Assembly: GCF_000262345.1 (NCBI RefSeq)
Contig: NZ_AJTQ01000062.1
Location: 1 to 64,000 of the forward strand
Length of the DNA stretch: 64,000 nt
Source of the DNA: Streptomyces xiaopingdaonensis
GTDB lineage: Bacteria; Actinomycetota; Actinomycetes; Streptomycetales; Streptomycetaceae
Direction of reading: 5' to 3'
This document shows, piece after piece, positions 1-9,071 of this stretch. The translations under genes were made by a program, and so were the position numbers. The notes beneath the pieces were generated by a model. The model ran no database searches. It saw only the letters and a program-made list of their open reading frames with translations, and was not told the origin of the DNA. Each line of letters opens with the position of its first letter. Positions within the stretch are counted from its first letter, which is position 1.

Positions 1-382
1 TGATCGTGAGGCCCGTCGCCCGGGCTCGGTTGCGGAGTCTCGGTGTCCGGAAGGGGTTGCGAGGGACTCAATCGCGAGAGGAGCAGTCGCGGACACAGTC
101 GCCGGGGCAATCGCAAGGCAGACAACCGTGAGGCAGGGACTCGCAAGGAGAAGGGTTGCGCAGGAAGCATCTGCACACGACGTGTTCGGGCGAGAGGTAA
201 CCGCTCGGAAAGCGCTCGCGGGGAATGCAGTCGCGAGGGAAGAAAGCGGGCGAGAGGTCATGAGGGGGCGGTCGTGCGGTAAGCGCTCGCAGGGGACATC
301 GTCCCGCAGGGTCGGGGGCCGCGGGGGCGGTCGCACAGGTCCTTCAACTACCGCGGCATGTCGTGGGTCATGGTCCGAGCGG
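1..382. other. Gene-free stretch with degenerate short repeats
   Basis: No convincing gene is visible. The first 300 bases carry many imperfect copies of a short word resembling TCGCGAGG or TCGCAAGG, at irregular spacings of about 11-15 bases up to base 160 and more sparsely after that. Open frames here lack a ribosome binding site and family resemblance. The stretch lies downstream of the minus-strand GntR gene and reaches the window edge, so a gene could extend in from outside. Confidence 0.5.
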
Positions 383-1582
383 TCAGTCGCCGGGGTCGGG
401 GGCGAGTGTCAGCGCGTGGGTGTTGTAGTCGCCGATGATGTGCCGGGATTCGTCGGCGTCGGCGCCTTCGACCGCCTCGACGAGTGCGCCGTGGTCCGCC
501 CAGAGCTTCCCCGCGAGCGGCTCCTGGTGGCGCAGGCGGGGGACGACATAGGCCCAGCACTGCACCCGGAGGCGGTCGAGGAACTCGCATACGTAGGAGT
601 TGGTGAGTACGCCGCCCAACTCCCGCCAGAAACGGAGGTCGTAGGCGATCAGTACGTCCAGGTCGCCCGCCCGGGCGGCACGGCCTGCCGCCTCGGCACG
701 GCGCCTGATGGAGGTGAGGGTCTGCCGACCGACGTGCCGGGTGATCAGCCCTCCCTGCTCGGCACCGGCTGGACCGCCCGTCGAGGCGGGACGCCTGCTC
801 TCGTCCGGGGTGGCTCCGGCGCCGGGGTACCCGAGGGCGCCTCGCACGCCGGAGGAGGTGTCCGGGTTCGCAGCGGGTCGGGCGTTGCTGCTGTTTTCGG
901 AGAGCCCGTCAAGTGCTCTCGGTGCGGCGGGCGTTGGCGGGTCGGTCTCCGCCGTATGTGGGATTGCGGGGTTGGTTGAGGGGCACCCCTCGGCTGCGGG
1001 CGCACTGGGGTCGATGCCGCCCTCCGCCCCTGTGTTGCCGGGGGTACGGGGGCACGTGGGCTCGGACGGGCGGGGCTGCGAGTCCGCCGCGGGATGCGTG
1101 CACGCGGGAGAGACGCCGTCCGAATCCGGTACGGAGTCGCGGAGTTGGAGGGGGATGCCGTCGGGTGTGGGGCCCGGGGGACGAACGGTGCCCCTCGCCC
1201 CGGCCGCGGGAGCGCGTTCGGAATCAGGGGCGGTCGGCGTGCTGGAGGCGGTGGGTTCCGTGCGCGGACGGGCCGGTGCGGTGGGGGCGGTCCAGGGGAA
1301 GCGTTGAAGTACGCCCTCGACGACGAGGGTGCGGGCCTCGCACATGGCCAAGTAGTCGTCGCGGCCGAACTCGTGCACGCGGTAGCCGCGGTGCTGCTCG
1401 ACGTCGAGGAGGCCCTGTCCCGCGAGGTCGACGAGCGCCTCACGGACGGGCGTCGCGGAGACACCGTACTGCTCGGCGATCTCCTTGACCGTGAACTGGG
1501 CGCCTGGGGCGAGGCGTCCGGCGAGGATCTCGTCGCGCAGCGCGGTGGTGATCTGCTCGCGCAGGGTGCTGCGACGGATCAC
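383..1582 (-). CDS. GntR/FCD-family transcriptional regulator with long Pro-rich insertion
   Basis: This is a DNA-binding regulator. Residues about 1-75 form a winged HTH of the GntR type (LREQITTALRDEILAGRL, then VSATPVREALVDLAGQGLL). The C-terminal 120 residues are helical and match the later part of an FCD ligand domain. Between them lie about 180 residues rich in Pro, Ala, Thr and Ser, which splits the FCD domain after its first helices; usual family members are about 220-240 residues against 399 here. I chose the GTG at 1582 because GAGGAG lies about 11 bases upstream; an upstream in-frame start at 1642 would add 20 residues. The ligand and targets cannot be read from sequence. The insertion keeps the frame open and GC-biased, so it looks coding. 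Confidence 0.85.
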   Translation of the reverse strand: MIRRSTLREQITTALRDEILAGRLAPGAQFTVKEIAEQYGVSATPVREALVDLAGQGLLDVEQHRGYRVHEFGRDDYLAMCEARTLVVEGVLQRFPWTAPTAPARPRTEPTASSTPTAPDSERAPAAGARGTVRPPGPTPDGIPLQLRDSVPDSDGVSPACTHPAADSQPRPSEPTCPRTPGNTGAEGGIDPSAPAAEGCPSTNPAIPHTAETDPPTPAAPRALDGLSENSSNARPAANPDTSSGVRGALGYPGAGATPDESRRPASTGGPAGAEQGGLITRHVGRQTLTSIRRRAEAAGRAARAGDLDVLIAYDLRFWRELGGVLTNSYVCEFLDRLRVQCWAYVVPRLRHQEPLAGKLWADHGALVEAVEGADADESRHIIGDYNTHALTLAPDPGD

Positions 1583-2766
1583 CTGGACGGCATCTCCTCG
1601 ATTTCTCGGCCACGCGGCGGGAGCAGCGTTTCCCTCGCGCACGGATGTTCGTGTGACCGGAACTCTACTGGCGAGTAGGCGACGCGGAGGGCAGTCCGGA
1701 CGGACCAGTGGGGGGTGGTCACGTATGCTCCCTCGGTTCTGGCTGCGCTCGTGTGCGTGCGGTGCGCCCCACGGCGGCGGTGGTCACCCCCAGCCTAAAG
1801 CCTGCCGGGCGTGGTGGATCAGGTGCGGAACAGGCCGAAGGCACAGCCCGGGACGCGCCCGATCGGGCCGCCCGCGACCGCGCGCGCATTCGCGGACTGC
1901 CGCGGAGAGAAGCGGGGCGGGGGCACGACCCTCGTCGTGCGGAGTCGGTGATATGCACCACAGGACTCCCGTACGGAGGCCGGGCCTTCGCCTGGACGTC
2001 GCCGCAAGCAGGCCGCGGTCGGGACGTCGCTCCCCGCCCGGCAGACTCCGGACGGACGTCAGGACCGGCCCGCGGCCCACGTCCGCCTCAAGGCGTCGAC
2101 GACAAGGCGACGCTCGGTCCGTGGCGTGGAGAGACGAGCCCGCGGCGCCGCGCGCCGGGCCGCCCGACGCACCGGCAGGGAAGCAGGCACCAGGTAGGTC
2201 CCTCTGCGGGTTCGGGACACGGCCGCCGATCGCCGCACGGCACGACAGCCTTCACACGCCTCCCCCACATCTCCCCATCACTCTCACTCCATCCGTCCCG
2301 TGGGCCCCGTGACGACCCGCAACGACCGGAGCGCACCACCTCGTCCCGGCCCCCGAGCCCACCGAACGAAGCGCCCCGAAAGCTTCCCGCACGGCGTCCG
2401 ACGCCCCACCGCACAGGACCACAACTTCCCTCCGTCGCCCACGCTTTCCTCGCGCTTTCGAGCACACAACCGCCCGCGCCGGCCTCGTACGGGGCGCCAG
2501 GAGAGCCGCACCCGTACGTCGCGTCGGCGGCCTCCGATACGGTCTTAGGACCCAACAACGCCGTGGGCAGGGCCACTACGCTCCCGGAAGGGCCGACCGT
2601 TCCGGGAACCGCGGACACCTCTCGGTCACCCGACCGAGGACGCGAAGACCGGGCGCTCCAACCGGCGGTGCCGAGGGCATCACCGGTATGAGAGAACGGA
2701 ACACCACCGTTCCGGAAGGGGTGACCGGGCGAGGGGCAGGACTGACCGACGGGGGACGGAAGGCAG
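1583..2766. other. Large gene-free interval
   Basis: About 1.2 kb lies between the divergent GntR and kinase genes. Open frames on both strands (for example plus-strand 1708-2691) are very rich in Arg, Pro and Gly, lack ribosome binding sites and resemble no family. They look like GC-driven artefacts. It should contain promoters for both neighbours. No repeat or RNA structure stands out. Confidence 0.55.
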
Positions 2767-4851
2767 ATGGCAGAGCTGGCGGCCGACGATCCGCGCTTCG
2801 TCGGCGGGTATCGCCTGTTGAGCAGGCTCGGCGTGGGCGGCATGGGCCGCGTGTATCTCGCTCGCTCCGGCGGGGGCAGAACGGTCGCGGTCAAACTCGT
2901 GAAGGAGGAGCTCGCCGCCGAGCAGGAGTTCAGGGTCCGCTTCCGCCAGGAAGTGGAGGCGGCCGGTCGCGTGGGCGGCACCTGGACGGCCCCCGTCCTC
3001 GACGCCGACACCGAGGCGTCCACCCCCTGGGTGGCCACCGGATACATCGCGGGCCCCTCGTTGGAGCACGTCGTCTCCGGCTCGAGGGACGGCGGCACCG
3101 GGTACGGGCCGCTCCCCGCCGAGTCGGTGCGGATGCTGGCGTACGGGCTCTCCTCGGCGCTCGCCGACATCCACCGCGCCGGCCTCGTCCACCGCGACCT
3201 GAAGCCCTCCAACGTCCTGCTGACGATCGACGGCCCGCGCGTCATCGACTTCGGTATCGCCCGCGCGCTGGAGTCGGTCTCCGAGGCGACGCTCACGCGT
3301 ACGGGCATGGTCGTCGGTTCACCGGCGTACATGTCGCCGGAGCAACTGCGGGGCGAGGGCCTCAGCGCGGCCGCCGACGTCTTCAGCATGGGTTCGGTGC
3401 TGGCGTACGCGGCGACGGGGCGTCCGCCGTTCGGCAACGGCGCGGGGACGGGCGGCGTGCACGCCGTGATGTTCCGCGTCGCGGCCGAGGAGCCCGATCT
3501 CGGCGGCGTCGAGGAGCCGTTGCGGGGCCTGATCGCCACCTGTCTCGCCAAGGAACCGGCGCTGCGCCCGGGTCCCGCCGAGACGCGGGAGCAGGTCGAG
3601 CCCCTCGGCGAGGGCGCGGCGCCACCGCTGTGGCTGCCTGCCGGGCTCCTCGCCGACCTGGGCCGCCAGGCGGTCCGCCTGCTCGACACCGACACCCCTC
3701 CCGACGGTTCGCGCGCCTCCGCCTGGCCGGAGACCGGCGTCGCCCCGTCGTCGTCGGGCGCGACGGAGCGCAAGGGAGCGCACGAGGAGGAGCCCGCGGG
3801 CCGGGAGTTCTCGGTGCGCCCTGCCGAGTCGGCGCCGCAGGAGGCGCCGGAACCGCTGACGGTCCAACTCCCCTCCGGCACCGGCGAGCAGACGGCAGAG
3901 GAGCCGCACGGCGAGCGGGCCGCCGAGGGCGCTCCGGAGCACACCGGCGGGGCCGAACCGAGCGCGGCGCAGTCGGCGCCGACCGAGGCGCCCGCCGACG
4001 CGCCGTCCCGCCGCAGGGGACTCCGCGCACGGATCGGACGCCATCGCGCGCTCGCCTCCCTCGCCGGGGTCGCGGTCGTCGGCGTCGCGCTCTACGCGGG
4101 CTTCACCGCGACCGGTTCCGCGCACGTGCCGTTCACGGGCGTCGGCGAGTCGGCCGACCACAGCGCCGACGCCGAGTCGGAGGCGTCGGACGTGCCGAGC
4201 GAGTACCTCGGCACCTGGACGGGCCCGATCGAGGTCGGCGGCGGACGGACCGGCGGCTACCGGAAGTTCGTGATCACGAAGGGGAACGTGGGCGACGTCG
4301 TCGTGGACAGCGTCACGCTCGGCGAGAAGTACAGCTGCTGGAGCGACGGCCGCCTGATCCAGGCGAGCGGCTCGGGCGGCCTCCGTCTCGACACCAAGGT
4401 CGTGCGCAGTCTCCCCGAGGGGCTCTGCACCGCGCTCGGGGAGCACACCTTGCGCCTGGACAAGGACGGCAACCTCCACTGGCGTGCCGCGAGTCGGAGC
4501 TCCGTGCTGAAGCGCCTCCCCCACCCGGAGCGGATCGGCGCCGACTTCCTCGGCACGTGGGAGCGCCCGCTGCCCGGCGGCGGCGTGCAGCACCTGACGG
4601 TCCGCGAGTCCTCCACCGAGGACGGCGGCGTGGGGCTGGTCTCGGACGGCCCCGAGCAGCACTGCGTGGCCAAGGCGCAGGTCTTCTCGCCGGACGGGGA
4701 CGGCGAGCCGCTGCGTCTCGCCCCGCCGGCTCTCGACTCGGAAGCCTCCGACGACGGCTGCCGCCCCGGCACCAGCTCCGCGCTGACCGTGGGGGACGGA
4801 GAGCTGACCCGCTCCTTCCCCGACGGGACGACCCGCACCTACACGCGCTGA
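2767..4851 (+). CDS. Transmembrane serine/threonine protein kinase with duplicated extracellular module
   Basis: This is a Hanks-type kinase, 694 residues. The kinase domain covers about 14-280: glycine loop GVGGMGRVY at 22, VAVKLV with the ATP-binding Lys at about 43, HRDLKPSN at 142, DFG at 161 and SPEQLRG at about 190. A Pro/Glu/Ala-rich juxtamembrane linker follows (about 305-420). One membrane span (about 428-448, ALASLAGVAVVGVALYAG) separates it from a 245-residue outer part. The outer part has two similar halves, each opening with an LGTW motif (about 480 and 597) and containing a Cys pair, so it is probably a sensor. There are no PASTA repeats. The start has good purine-rich sequence upstream (GGACGGAAGGCAG). 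Substrates and signal are unknown. Confidence 0.93.
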   Translation: MAELAADDPRFVGGYRLLSRLGVGGMGRVYLARSGGGRTVAVKLVKEELAAEQEFRVRFRQEVEAAGRVGGTWTAPVLDADTEASTPWVATGYIAGPSLEHVVSGSRDGGTGYGPLPAESVRMLAYGLSSALADIHRAGLVHRDLKPSNVLLTIDGPRVIDFGIARALESVSEATLTRTGMVVGSPAYMSPEQLRGEGLSAAADVFSMGSVLAYAATGRPPFGNGAGTGGVHAVMFRVAAEEPDLGGVEEPLRGLIATCLAKEPALRPGPAETREQVEPLGEGAAPPLWLPAGLLADLGRQAVRLLDTDTPPDGSRASAWPETGVAPSSSGATERKGAHEEEPAGREFSVRPAESAPQEAPEPLTVQLPSGTGEQTAEEPHGERAAEGAPEHTGGAEPSAAQSAPTEAPADAPSRRRGLRARIGRHRALASLAGVAVVGVALYAGFTATGSAHVPFTGVGESADHSADAESEASDVPSEYLGTWTGPIEVGGGRTGGYRKFVITKGNVGDVVVDSVTLGEKYSCWSDGRLIQASGSGGLRLDTKVVRSLPEGLCTALGEHTLRLDKDGNLHWRAASRSSVLKRLPHPERIGADFLGTWERPLPGGGVQHLTVRESSTEDGGVGLVSDGPEQHCVAKAQVFSPDGDGEPLRLAPPALDSEASDDGCRPGTSSALTVGDGELTRSFPDGTTRTYTR

Positions 4852-4853
4852 GC

Positions 4854-4885
4854 GCGGGCCCGAGCACCGTCGCGGTGCGGGCCGC
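4854..4885 (+). terminator. Imperfect hairpin after the kinase gene
   Basis: GCACCG and CGGTGC pair across a 3-base loop, with a partly paired GC-rich outer stem. There is no T-tract, as is common in Streptomyces. It lies immediately after the kinase stop codon. Confidence 0.45.
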
Positions 4886-4975
4886 TCCCGCCGACGGCCC
4901 ACCGGCCGCCCGGAGTTGCCCCGGCACGCGGCGAAACCGCTGGCGCTCGGTATCGTCCCGAGCCACCATCGCCGC

Positions 4976-5542
4976 ATGCCCGCCTTCCTGGAGAGCGAAC
5001 GCCTCGTCCTGCGGCCCGTCACTGCGTCGGACCTCGACGACCTCGTCGCGCTCGACGCCGACCCCGAGGTGATGCGCTACCTCAACGGCGGCCGCCCCAC
5101 CACCCGCGAATCGGTACGCCGCAGAGTGCTGCCCCGTCTCCTCCACGAGTACCCGTGCCTCGGCACGCCCGGCTTCTGGGCCGCGGAACCGCGGGGCGGC
5201 GGCACCTTCCTCGGCTGGTTCGAGCTGCGTCCCCTCGACGACGACTCGCCCGCCGAGGTGGAGCTCGGCTACCGGCTCAACAGGGCGTCCTGGAACCGGG
5301 GTTACGCCACCGAGGGGGCGCGCGCACTGCTCCGCAAGGCGTTCACGGAACTGGGCGTCGAGCGGGTGACGGCGAACACCATGGCCGTCAACGCCCGCTC
5401 CCGCCGAGTCCTGGAGAAGGCGGGGCTCCTCTTCGTGCGCTCCTTCACCGAGGAGTGGCCGGACCGGATCGACGGCTCGGAGCACGGTGACGTCGAGTAC
5501 GCCCTCTCGCGGGGCGAGTGGCTCCGGCGGCACGGAGGTTGA
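4976..5542 (+). CDS. GNAT-family N-acetyltransferase (RimJ/RimL type)
   Basis: This is a 188-residue acetyltransferase of the Acetyltransf_3 type, transferring acetyl from acetyl-CoA to an amine. It opens with LESERLVLRPVTASDLDDLVAL, the family N-terminal signature. The acetyl-CoA binding motif A is recognisable around YRLNRASWNRGYATEGARALL (about 97-117), and a late NARSRRVLEKAGL motif is typical of the family. I chose the ATG at 4976 because the N-terminal signature begins there; upstream in-frame codons add only unlike residues. It stands alone between the kinase and a gene-poor stretch. The substrate cannot be inferred. Confidence 0.85.
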   Translation: MPAFLESERLVLRPVTASDLDDLVALDADPEVMRYLNGGRPTTRESVRRRVLPRLLHEYPCLGTPGFWAAEPRGGGTFLGWFELRPLDDDSPAEVELGYRLNRASWNRGYATEGARALLRKAFTELGVERVTANTMAVNARSRRVLEKAGLLFVRSFTEEWPDRIDGSEHGDVEYALSRGEWLRRHGG

Positions 5543-6335
5543 GGGCGTGGTGGGTCAACGGGGGCGTTGTCACGCCGGTGTCCGGGAGGGCAGCGCGCGA
5601 TCCGGGCGGCTGCGCGCCCGGATGCCGAGCCGTCCGAGTGTTCGCTGGCCGGACGGGCAGCAGGCCGGGCTCGGCGGTCGGCCCTGCGGGGTGACCAACC
5701 CCCCTGATCGCATGGGTACGCGGGCGCCCCACCACCGTCCGCCACGTCGCACGCCCGGACGCACACGCAAGCGACGCCGCCCTCCGCGGCCGCTCCTCAC
5801 GGGGAAGAGCACGCTCAACGCCCGGAACCGACCCCACGACAAAGCCCCGGCCCACCCATCACGTCAAGCCGCCCGAAACACCCTTCGGTTGCTTCCCTCA
5901 GCCCGACCACACCGCACGCCCCTCGCCCCCGGACCATCGACCGCAGCGCCGAGCCGATCGACGGAACCGGCCCGTACCGGCCGGACCGCCCCCGCATGCC
6001 GGGCGAGCCGCCGACGAGCACGGGCCGCCCTCACCGAGCGGCGTGCACGTCGAGCGGAACCGGTCTCGGCCGCCTGCTCGGCGCACACGTCGGGAGAGTA
6101 GCCGCACCGGACCACGAGCAACCGGCTCGGTTGCCCGGGAACGGAACCGGCCGCGACCGACCGCCGGCCCCGCAGTCCCGGCAGGCACAGGCCGACGCCC
6201 CCAGCGACGCACGCAGCCCTCGCCCGAACCGCTCCGGCCACCGGGAACTCCGCCGAACGGACAGGCGTCCAACAGCCGGACCGGCACGCGCACTTGAGGA
6301 AACCCCGGACCGGCAACCGACGCCGCACGCCCCGT
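5543..6335. other. Gene-free interval rich in ACCGG words
   Basis: Almost 800 bases contain no plausible gene. Short words of the form GAACCGG, GTACCGG and CAACCGG recur many times between about 5930 and 6330, giving a loosely repetitive character like that of bases 1-300. Open frames here are Arg/Pro-rich on both strands and are judged artefacts. Confidence 0.5.
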
Positions 6336-7337
6336 TCAGCTTCGCGGCAGCACGAGCCCCCACGCCGCCGGCAGCACCCGCCAGGCACGGAACCGCACCG
6401 GCCCGTCGACGGTGGCACCGGTGCGGTACCGGAACCCCTCGCCCCCCACCTCGACCGCCAAGCGCCGGGCACGTACGCGCAGTTCGCCTCCGCCGTCGGC
6501 GGCGGTCGGCCACTCGCCGCCGACCGCAGGGGCCGTAGGACCGCGGCGGGGCGCAGCACGCACGGTGACGTCCGCATAGCCCCCGGCGCCCGTCACCATC
6601 GCGACCTCGGCCGCGGGGGCGCCCGGCGGTACCACCGGCTCGCCGTCGGCCTCCACGCGCAGCCGCGGAGCGGGCGCGGTGGTGCGTCGCCGTACGAGGG
6701 AGCGGCAGGCGCGCAGCAACGCGGTCCCGGGGGGCGCGGGCGCCGGCGGGCAAGGCGGCTCGGGGATGCGGAGGGCGCCGGCCGCGACCCCTCCCGCGTC
6801 GTCGGCGAGGAGGTCCAACCGCCGCTCGGCGCCGCGGAGTACGGCGCGTGCCGCCGTGACGGCGTCGAGCGGCACCCCGAGCCCGCCGGCGACGGTGAGC
6901 CGCGTCGGCTGTCCGACGGGCACGAACGCGAGCGGTACGGCGAGCTCGCCGCCGGCGTGCAGCGCGCCGAGCGTGCGCTGGAGCGCGGCGTCGTCCCCGA
7001 CCAGCACCGGGCGGCGACGGCCGTGGCGGAGGAGGGCGGCGGCCGTCTCCTCCGGTTCCTCGGGCAGGCAGAGCTTCACGCCCGGTGCGCCGGCGCGCAG
7101 TACGTCGCGCGCGATGCGTACGGACTCGATGTCCACCCGGCGCGCGAGCGGGTCCACCACGACGAGGAGCGGCTCCCCGGCGTCCGGCGGGTGCGGCGAG
7201 CGCTGCTGCGGCACCCTGGGCGGTTCGTGCTCGCCGCCGTCCGGTACGGCGGAGCCGGGCGGTGCGCACCGGTCGCCGACGGGGCCGCCGGGAGCGACGG
7301 GATCATGGGGTGGCCTCGCGGGATCTGGAGCCGACAC
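6336..7337 (-). CDS. Diacylglycerol kinase-like protein with degenerate active site
   Basis: This 333-residue protein has the two-lobed layout of the diacylglycerol/sphingosine kinase catalytic family: an alpha/beta N-terminal lobe (LLVVVDPLARRVDIESVRIARDV) and a beta-rich C-terminal lobe. The hallmark GGDGT nucleotide-binding motif is replaced by VLVGDDAALQRTLGAL, and the following GTxNDFA-type stretch reads LAFVPVGQPTRLTVAGGLG. Catalytic lipid phosphorylation is therefore doubtful. The first 55 residues are Pro-rich and of uncertain reality, so the true start may be downstream. It is divergent from purA. Assignment rests on overall resemblance and on my recollection that such genes adjoin purA in Streptomyces. 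Confidence 0.68.
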   Translation of the reverse strand: MSAPDPARPPHDPVAPGGPVGDRCAPPGSAVPDGGEHEPPRVPQQRSPHPPDAGEPLLVVVDPLARRVDIESVRIARDVLRAGAPGVKLCLPEEPEETAAALLRHGRRRPVLVGDDAALQRTLGALHAGGELAVPLAFVPVGQPTRLTVAGGLGVPLDAVTAARAVLRGAERRLDLLADDAGGVAAGALRIPEPPCPPAPAPPGTALLRACRSLVRRRTTAPAPRLRVEADGEPVVPPGAPAAEVAMVTGAGGYADVTVRAAPRRGPTAPAVGGEWPTAADGGGELRVRARRLAVEVGGEGFRYRTGATVDGPVRFRAWRVLPAAWGLVLPRS

Positions 7338-7624
7338 CTCGGTCCTTCCTCGGATTCGTCAGGCCGTCTCAGTGGACAGTCTCCACCGGCGCCGCGCACG
7401 CAGGCGTACGCCCCCGGCCGCCGGCACGCGGCGCAGCCCCCGCCAGGGGACGCGGCCCGCGCGGTTCGGCGCCGTGGGGCCGGCGGTCGCGCGCCGGAGG
7501 ACGCCCGGCCGGTTGATCCCGCGCACCCGCCGCCGGCACGGGGGTTCGCCCCGCGTGCGTCGGTGCGGACGCGAGACGCCCGTTCGTCGCCCGGCAGAGA
7601 TGTTCGGTAATCTCTCGGTGCAAG
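7338..7624. other. Divergent promoter region upstream of purA, first part
   Basis: Together with the hairpin that follows, this makes about 400 bases without a gene between the lipid-kinase-like gene and purA. It must hold promoters for both directions. No clear -35/-10 pair or operator could be picked with confidence. Confidence 0.45.
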
Positions 7625-7652
7625 AGCCCCTGTCGCTGTTGCGTCAGGGGCT
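7625..7652 (+). promoter_or_regulatory. Perfect hairpin in the purA leader
   Basis: AGCCCCTG (7625-7632) pairs perfectly with CAGGGGCT (7645-7652) across a 12-base loop, 90 bases before the purA start codon. No T-tract follows (the next bases are TCGACTATC). It could be an attenuator, an mRNA stability element or an unrelated terminator. The sequence does not match a purine riboswitch that I can recognise. Confidence 0.5.
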
Positions 7653-7742
7653 TCGACTATCTGGGGCACCGGACCACGGCTCTCGCGTAGGCAGCAGCGC
7701 CGCGCACGTGGGACATGCCCCGCCCGGAAGGGGTGTACGCCT

Positions 7743-9026
7743 GTGCCCGCACTTGTGCTGCTCGGTGCTCAGTGGGGTGACGAGGGCAAGGGAAAGGCCA
7801 CCGACCTGCTCGGTGGCTCCGTCGACTACGTGGTGCGCTACCAGGGCGGCAACAACGCCGGCCACACGGTCGTCGTGGGCGACCAGACCTACGCGCTCCA
7901 CCTTCTCCCCTCCGGGATCCTCTCCCCCGGCTGCACGCCCGTCATCGGAAACGGCGTCGTCGTCGACCCGTCGGTCCTGCTCTCCGAGCTGAGCGGACTC
8001 GGCGAGCGCGGCGTCGACACCTCGAAGCTGATGGTCAGCGGCAACGCCCACCTGATCACCTCGTACCACGCGACCTTCGACAAGGTCACCGAGCGGTTCC
8101 TCGGCAAGCGCCGCATCGGCACGACGGGGCGCGGCATCGGCCCCGCCTACGCGGACAAGATCAACCGCGTCGGCATCCGCGTGCAGGACCTCTTCGACGA
8201 GTCGATCCTGCGGCAGAAGGTCGAGGCCGCCCTCGACTTCAAGAACCAGGTGCTGGCGAAGCTCTACAACCGCCGCGCGATCGTCGCCGAGCAGGTCGTC
8301 GAGGAGCTGCTGGGGTACGCGGAGGAGCTGCGCGGCTTCGTCGCGGACACCGCCTACGTGCTCAACGAGGCCGTCGACGACGGCAAGGTGGTCCTCTTCG
8401 AGGGCGGCCAGGGCACCCTCCTCGACGTCGACCACGGCACGTACCCCTTCGTCACCTCCTCCAACCCGACGGCGGGCGGCGCCTGCACGGGCTCGGGGGT
8501 CGGCCCGACGAAGATCGACCGCGTGATCGGCATCCTCAAGGCGTACACCACCCGCGTCGGCGCGGGCCCGTTCCCCACGGAGCTCTTCGACGACGACGGC
8601 GAGGCGCTCCGCCGGGTCGGCGGGGAGCGCGGTGTCACCACGGGCCGCGACCGCAGGTGCGGCTGGTTCGACGCGGTGATCGCCCGCTACGCGACCCGCG
8701 TCAACGGCCTCACCGACTTCTTCCTCACCAAGCTCGACGTCCTCACCGGGTGGGAGCGCATCCCCGTCTGCGTCGCCTACGAGATCGACGGCGAACGCGT
8801 CGAGGAACTCCCCTACAGCCAGAGCGACTTCCACCACGCGAAGCCGATCTACGAGTACCTCCCCGGCTGGAGCGAGGACATCACGAAGGCGAAGACGCTG
8901 GAGGACCTCCCGGCCAACGCGCGGGCCTACATCAAGGCGCTGGAGGAGATGTCGGGCGCCCCGATCTCCGCGGTCGGCGTCGGCCCGGGACGGGACGAGA
9001 CCGTGCAGATCAACCCCTTCCTCTGA
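7743..9026 (+). CDS. purA: Adenylosuccinate synthetase
   Basis: PurA joins IMP and aspartate using GTP to make adenylosuccinate, the first committed step to AMP. The 427-residue length is normal. The N-terminal P-loop reads [11 protein letters not shown] (residues 8-18) and is followed by the conserved GGNNAGHT. Later signatures include GTTGRGIGP with the catalytic-region residues, the QGT(L)[15 protein letters not shown] motif and the TTGRxRRCGWFD motif. The start is GTG at 7743, giving the family N-terminus [15 protein letters not shown]. Purine and pyrimidine metabolism recur in this window (pyrE, dcd, a PRTase), but purA is transcribed alone. Confidence 0.98.
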   Translation: MPALVLLGAQWGDEGKGKATDLLGGSVDYVVRYQGGNNAGHTVVVGDQTYALHLLPSGILSPGCTPVIGNGVVVDPSVLLSELSGLGERGVDTSKLMVSGNAHLITSYHATFDKVTERFLGKRRIGTTGRGIGPAYADKINRVGIRVQDLFDESILRQKVEAALDFKNQVLAKLYNRRAIVAEQVVEELLGYAEELRGFVADTAYVLNEAVDDGKVVLFEGGQGTLLDVDHGTYPFVTSSNPTAGGACTGSGVGPTKIDRVIGILKAYTTRVGAGPFPTELFDDDGEALRRVGGERGVTTGRDRRCGWFDAVIARYATRVNGLTDFFLTKLDVLTGWERIPVCVAYEIDGERVEELPYSQSDFHHAKPIYEYLPGWSEDITKAKTLEDLPANARAYIKALEEMSGAPISAVGVGPGRDETVQINPFL

Positions 9027-9029
9027 GCC

Positions 9030-9069
9030 GGAGCGGGCGGCCCGGGCGCACCGGGCCGCCCCCCGCTCC
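9030..9069. terminator. Bidirectional terminator between purA and the kyn operon
   Basis: GGCGGCCCGG pairs perfectly with CCGGGCCGCC across a 5-base loop (9036-9060), and an outer GGAGCG/CGCTCC stem extends it with a small bulge. It sits between two converging transcription units. No T-tract is present. Confidence 0.7.
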
Positions 9070-9071
9070 CG

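Noticed and set aside
1708..2691. A 327-codon plus-strand open frame between the GntR and kinase genes
   Set aside because: Extreme Arg/Pro/Gly content, no ribosome binding site, no family resemblance, and overlapping equally long frames on the other strand. It looks like a GC-driven artefact.
2088..3944. A 618-codon minus-strand open frame across the start of the kinase gene
   Set aside because: It is antisense to the kinase, which has unambiguous motifs, and has no recognisable domains.
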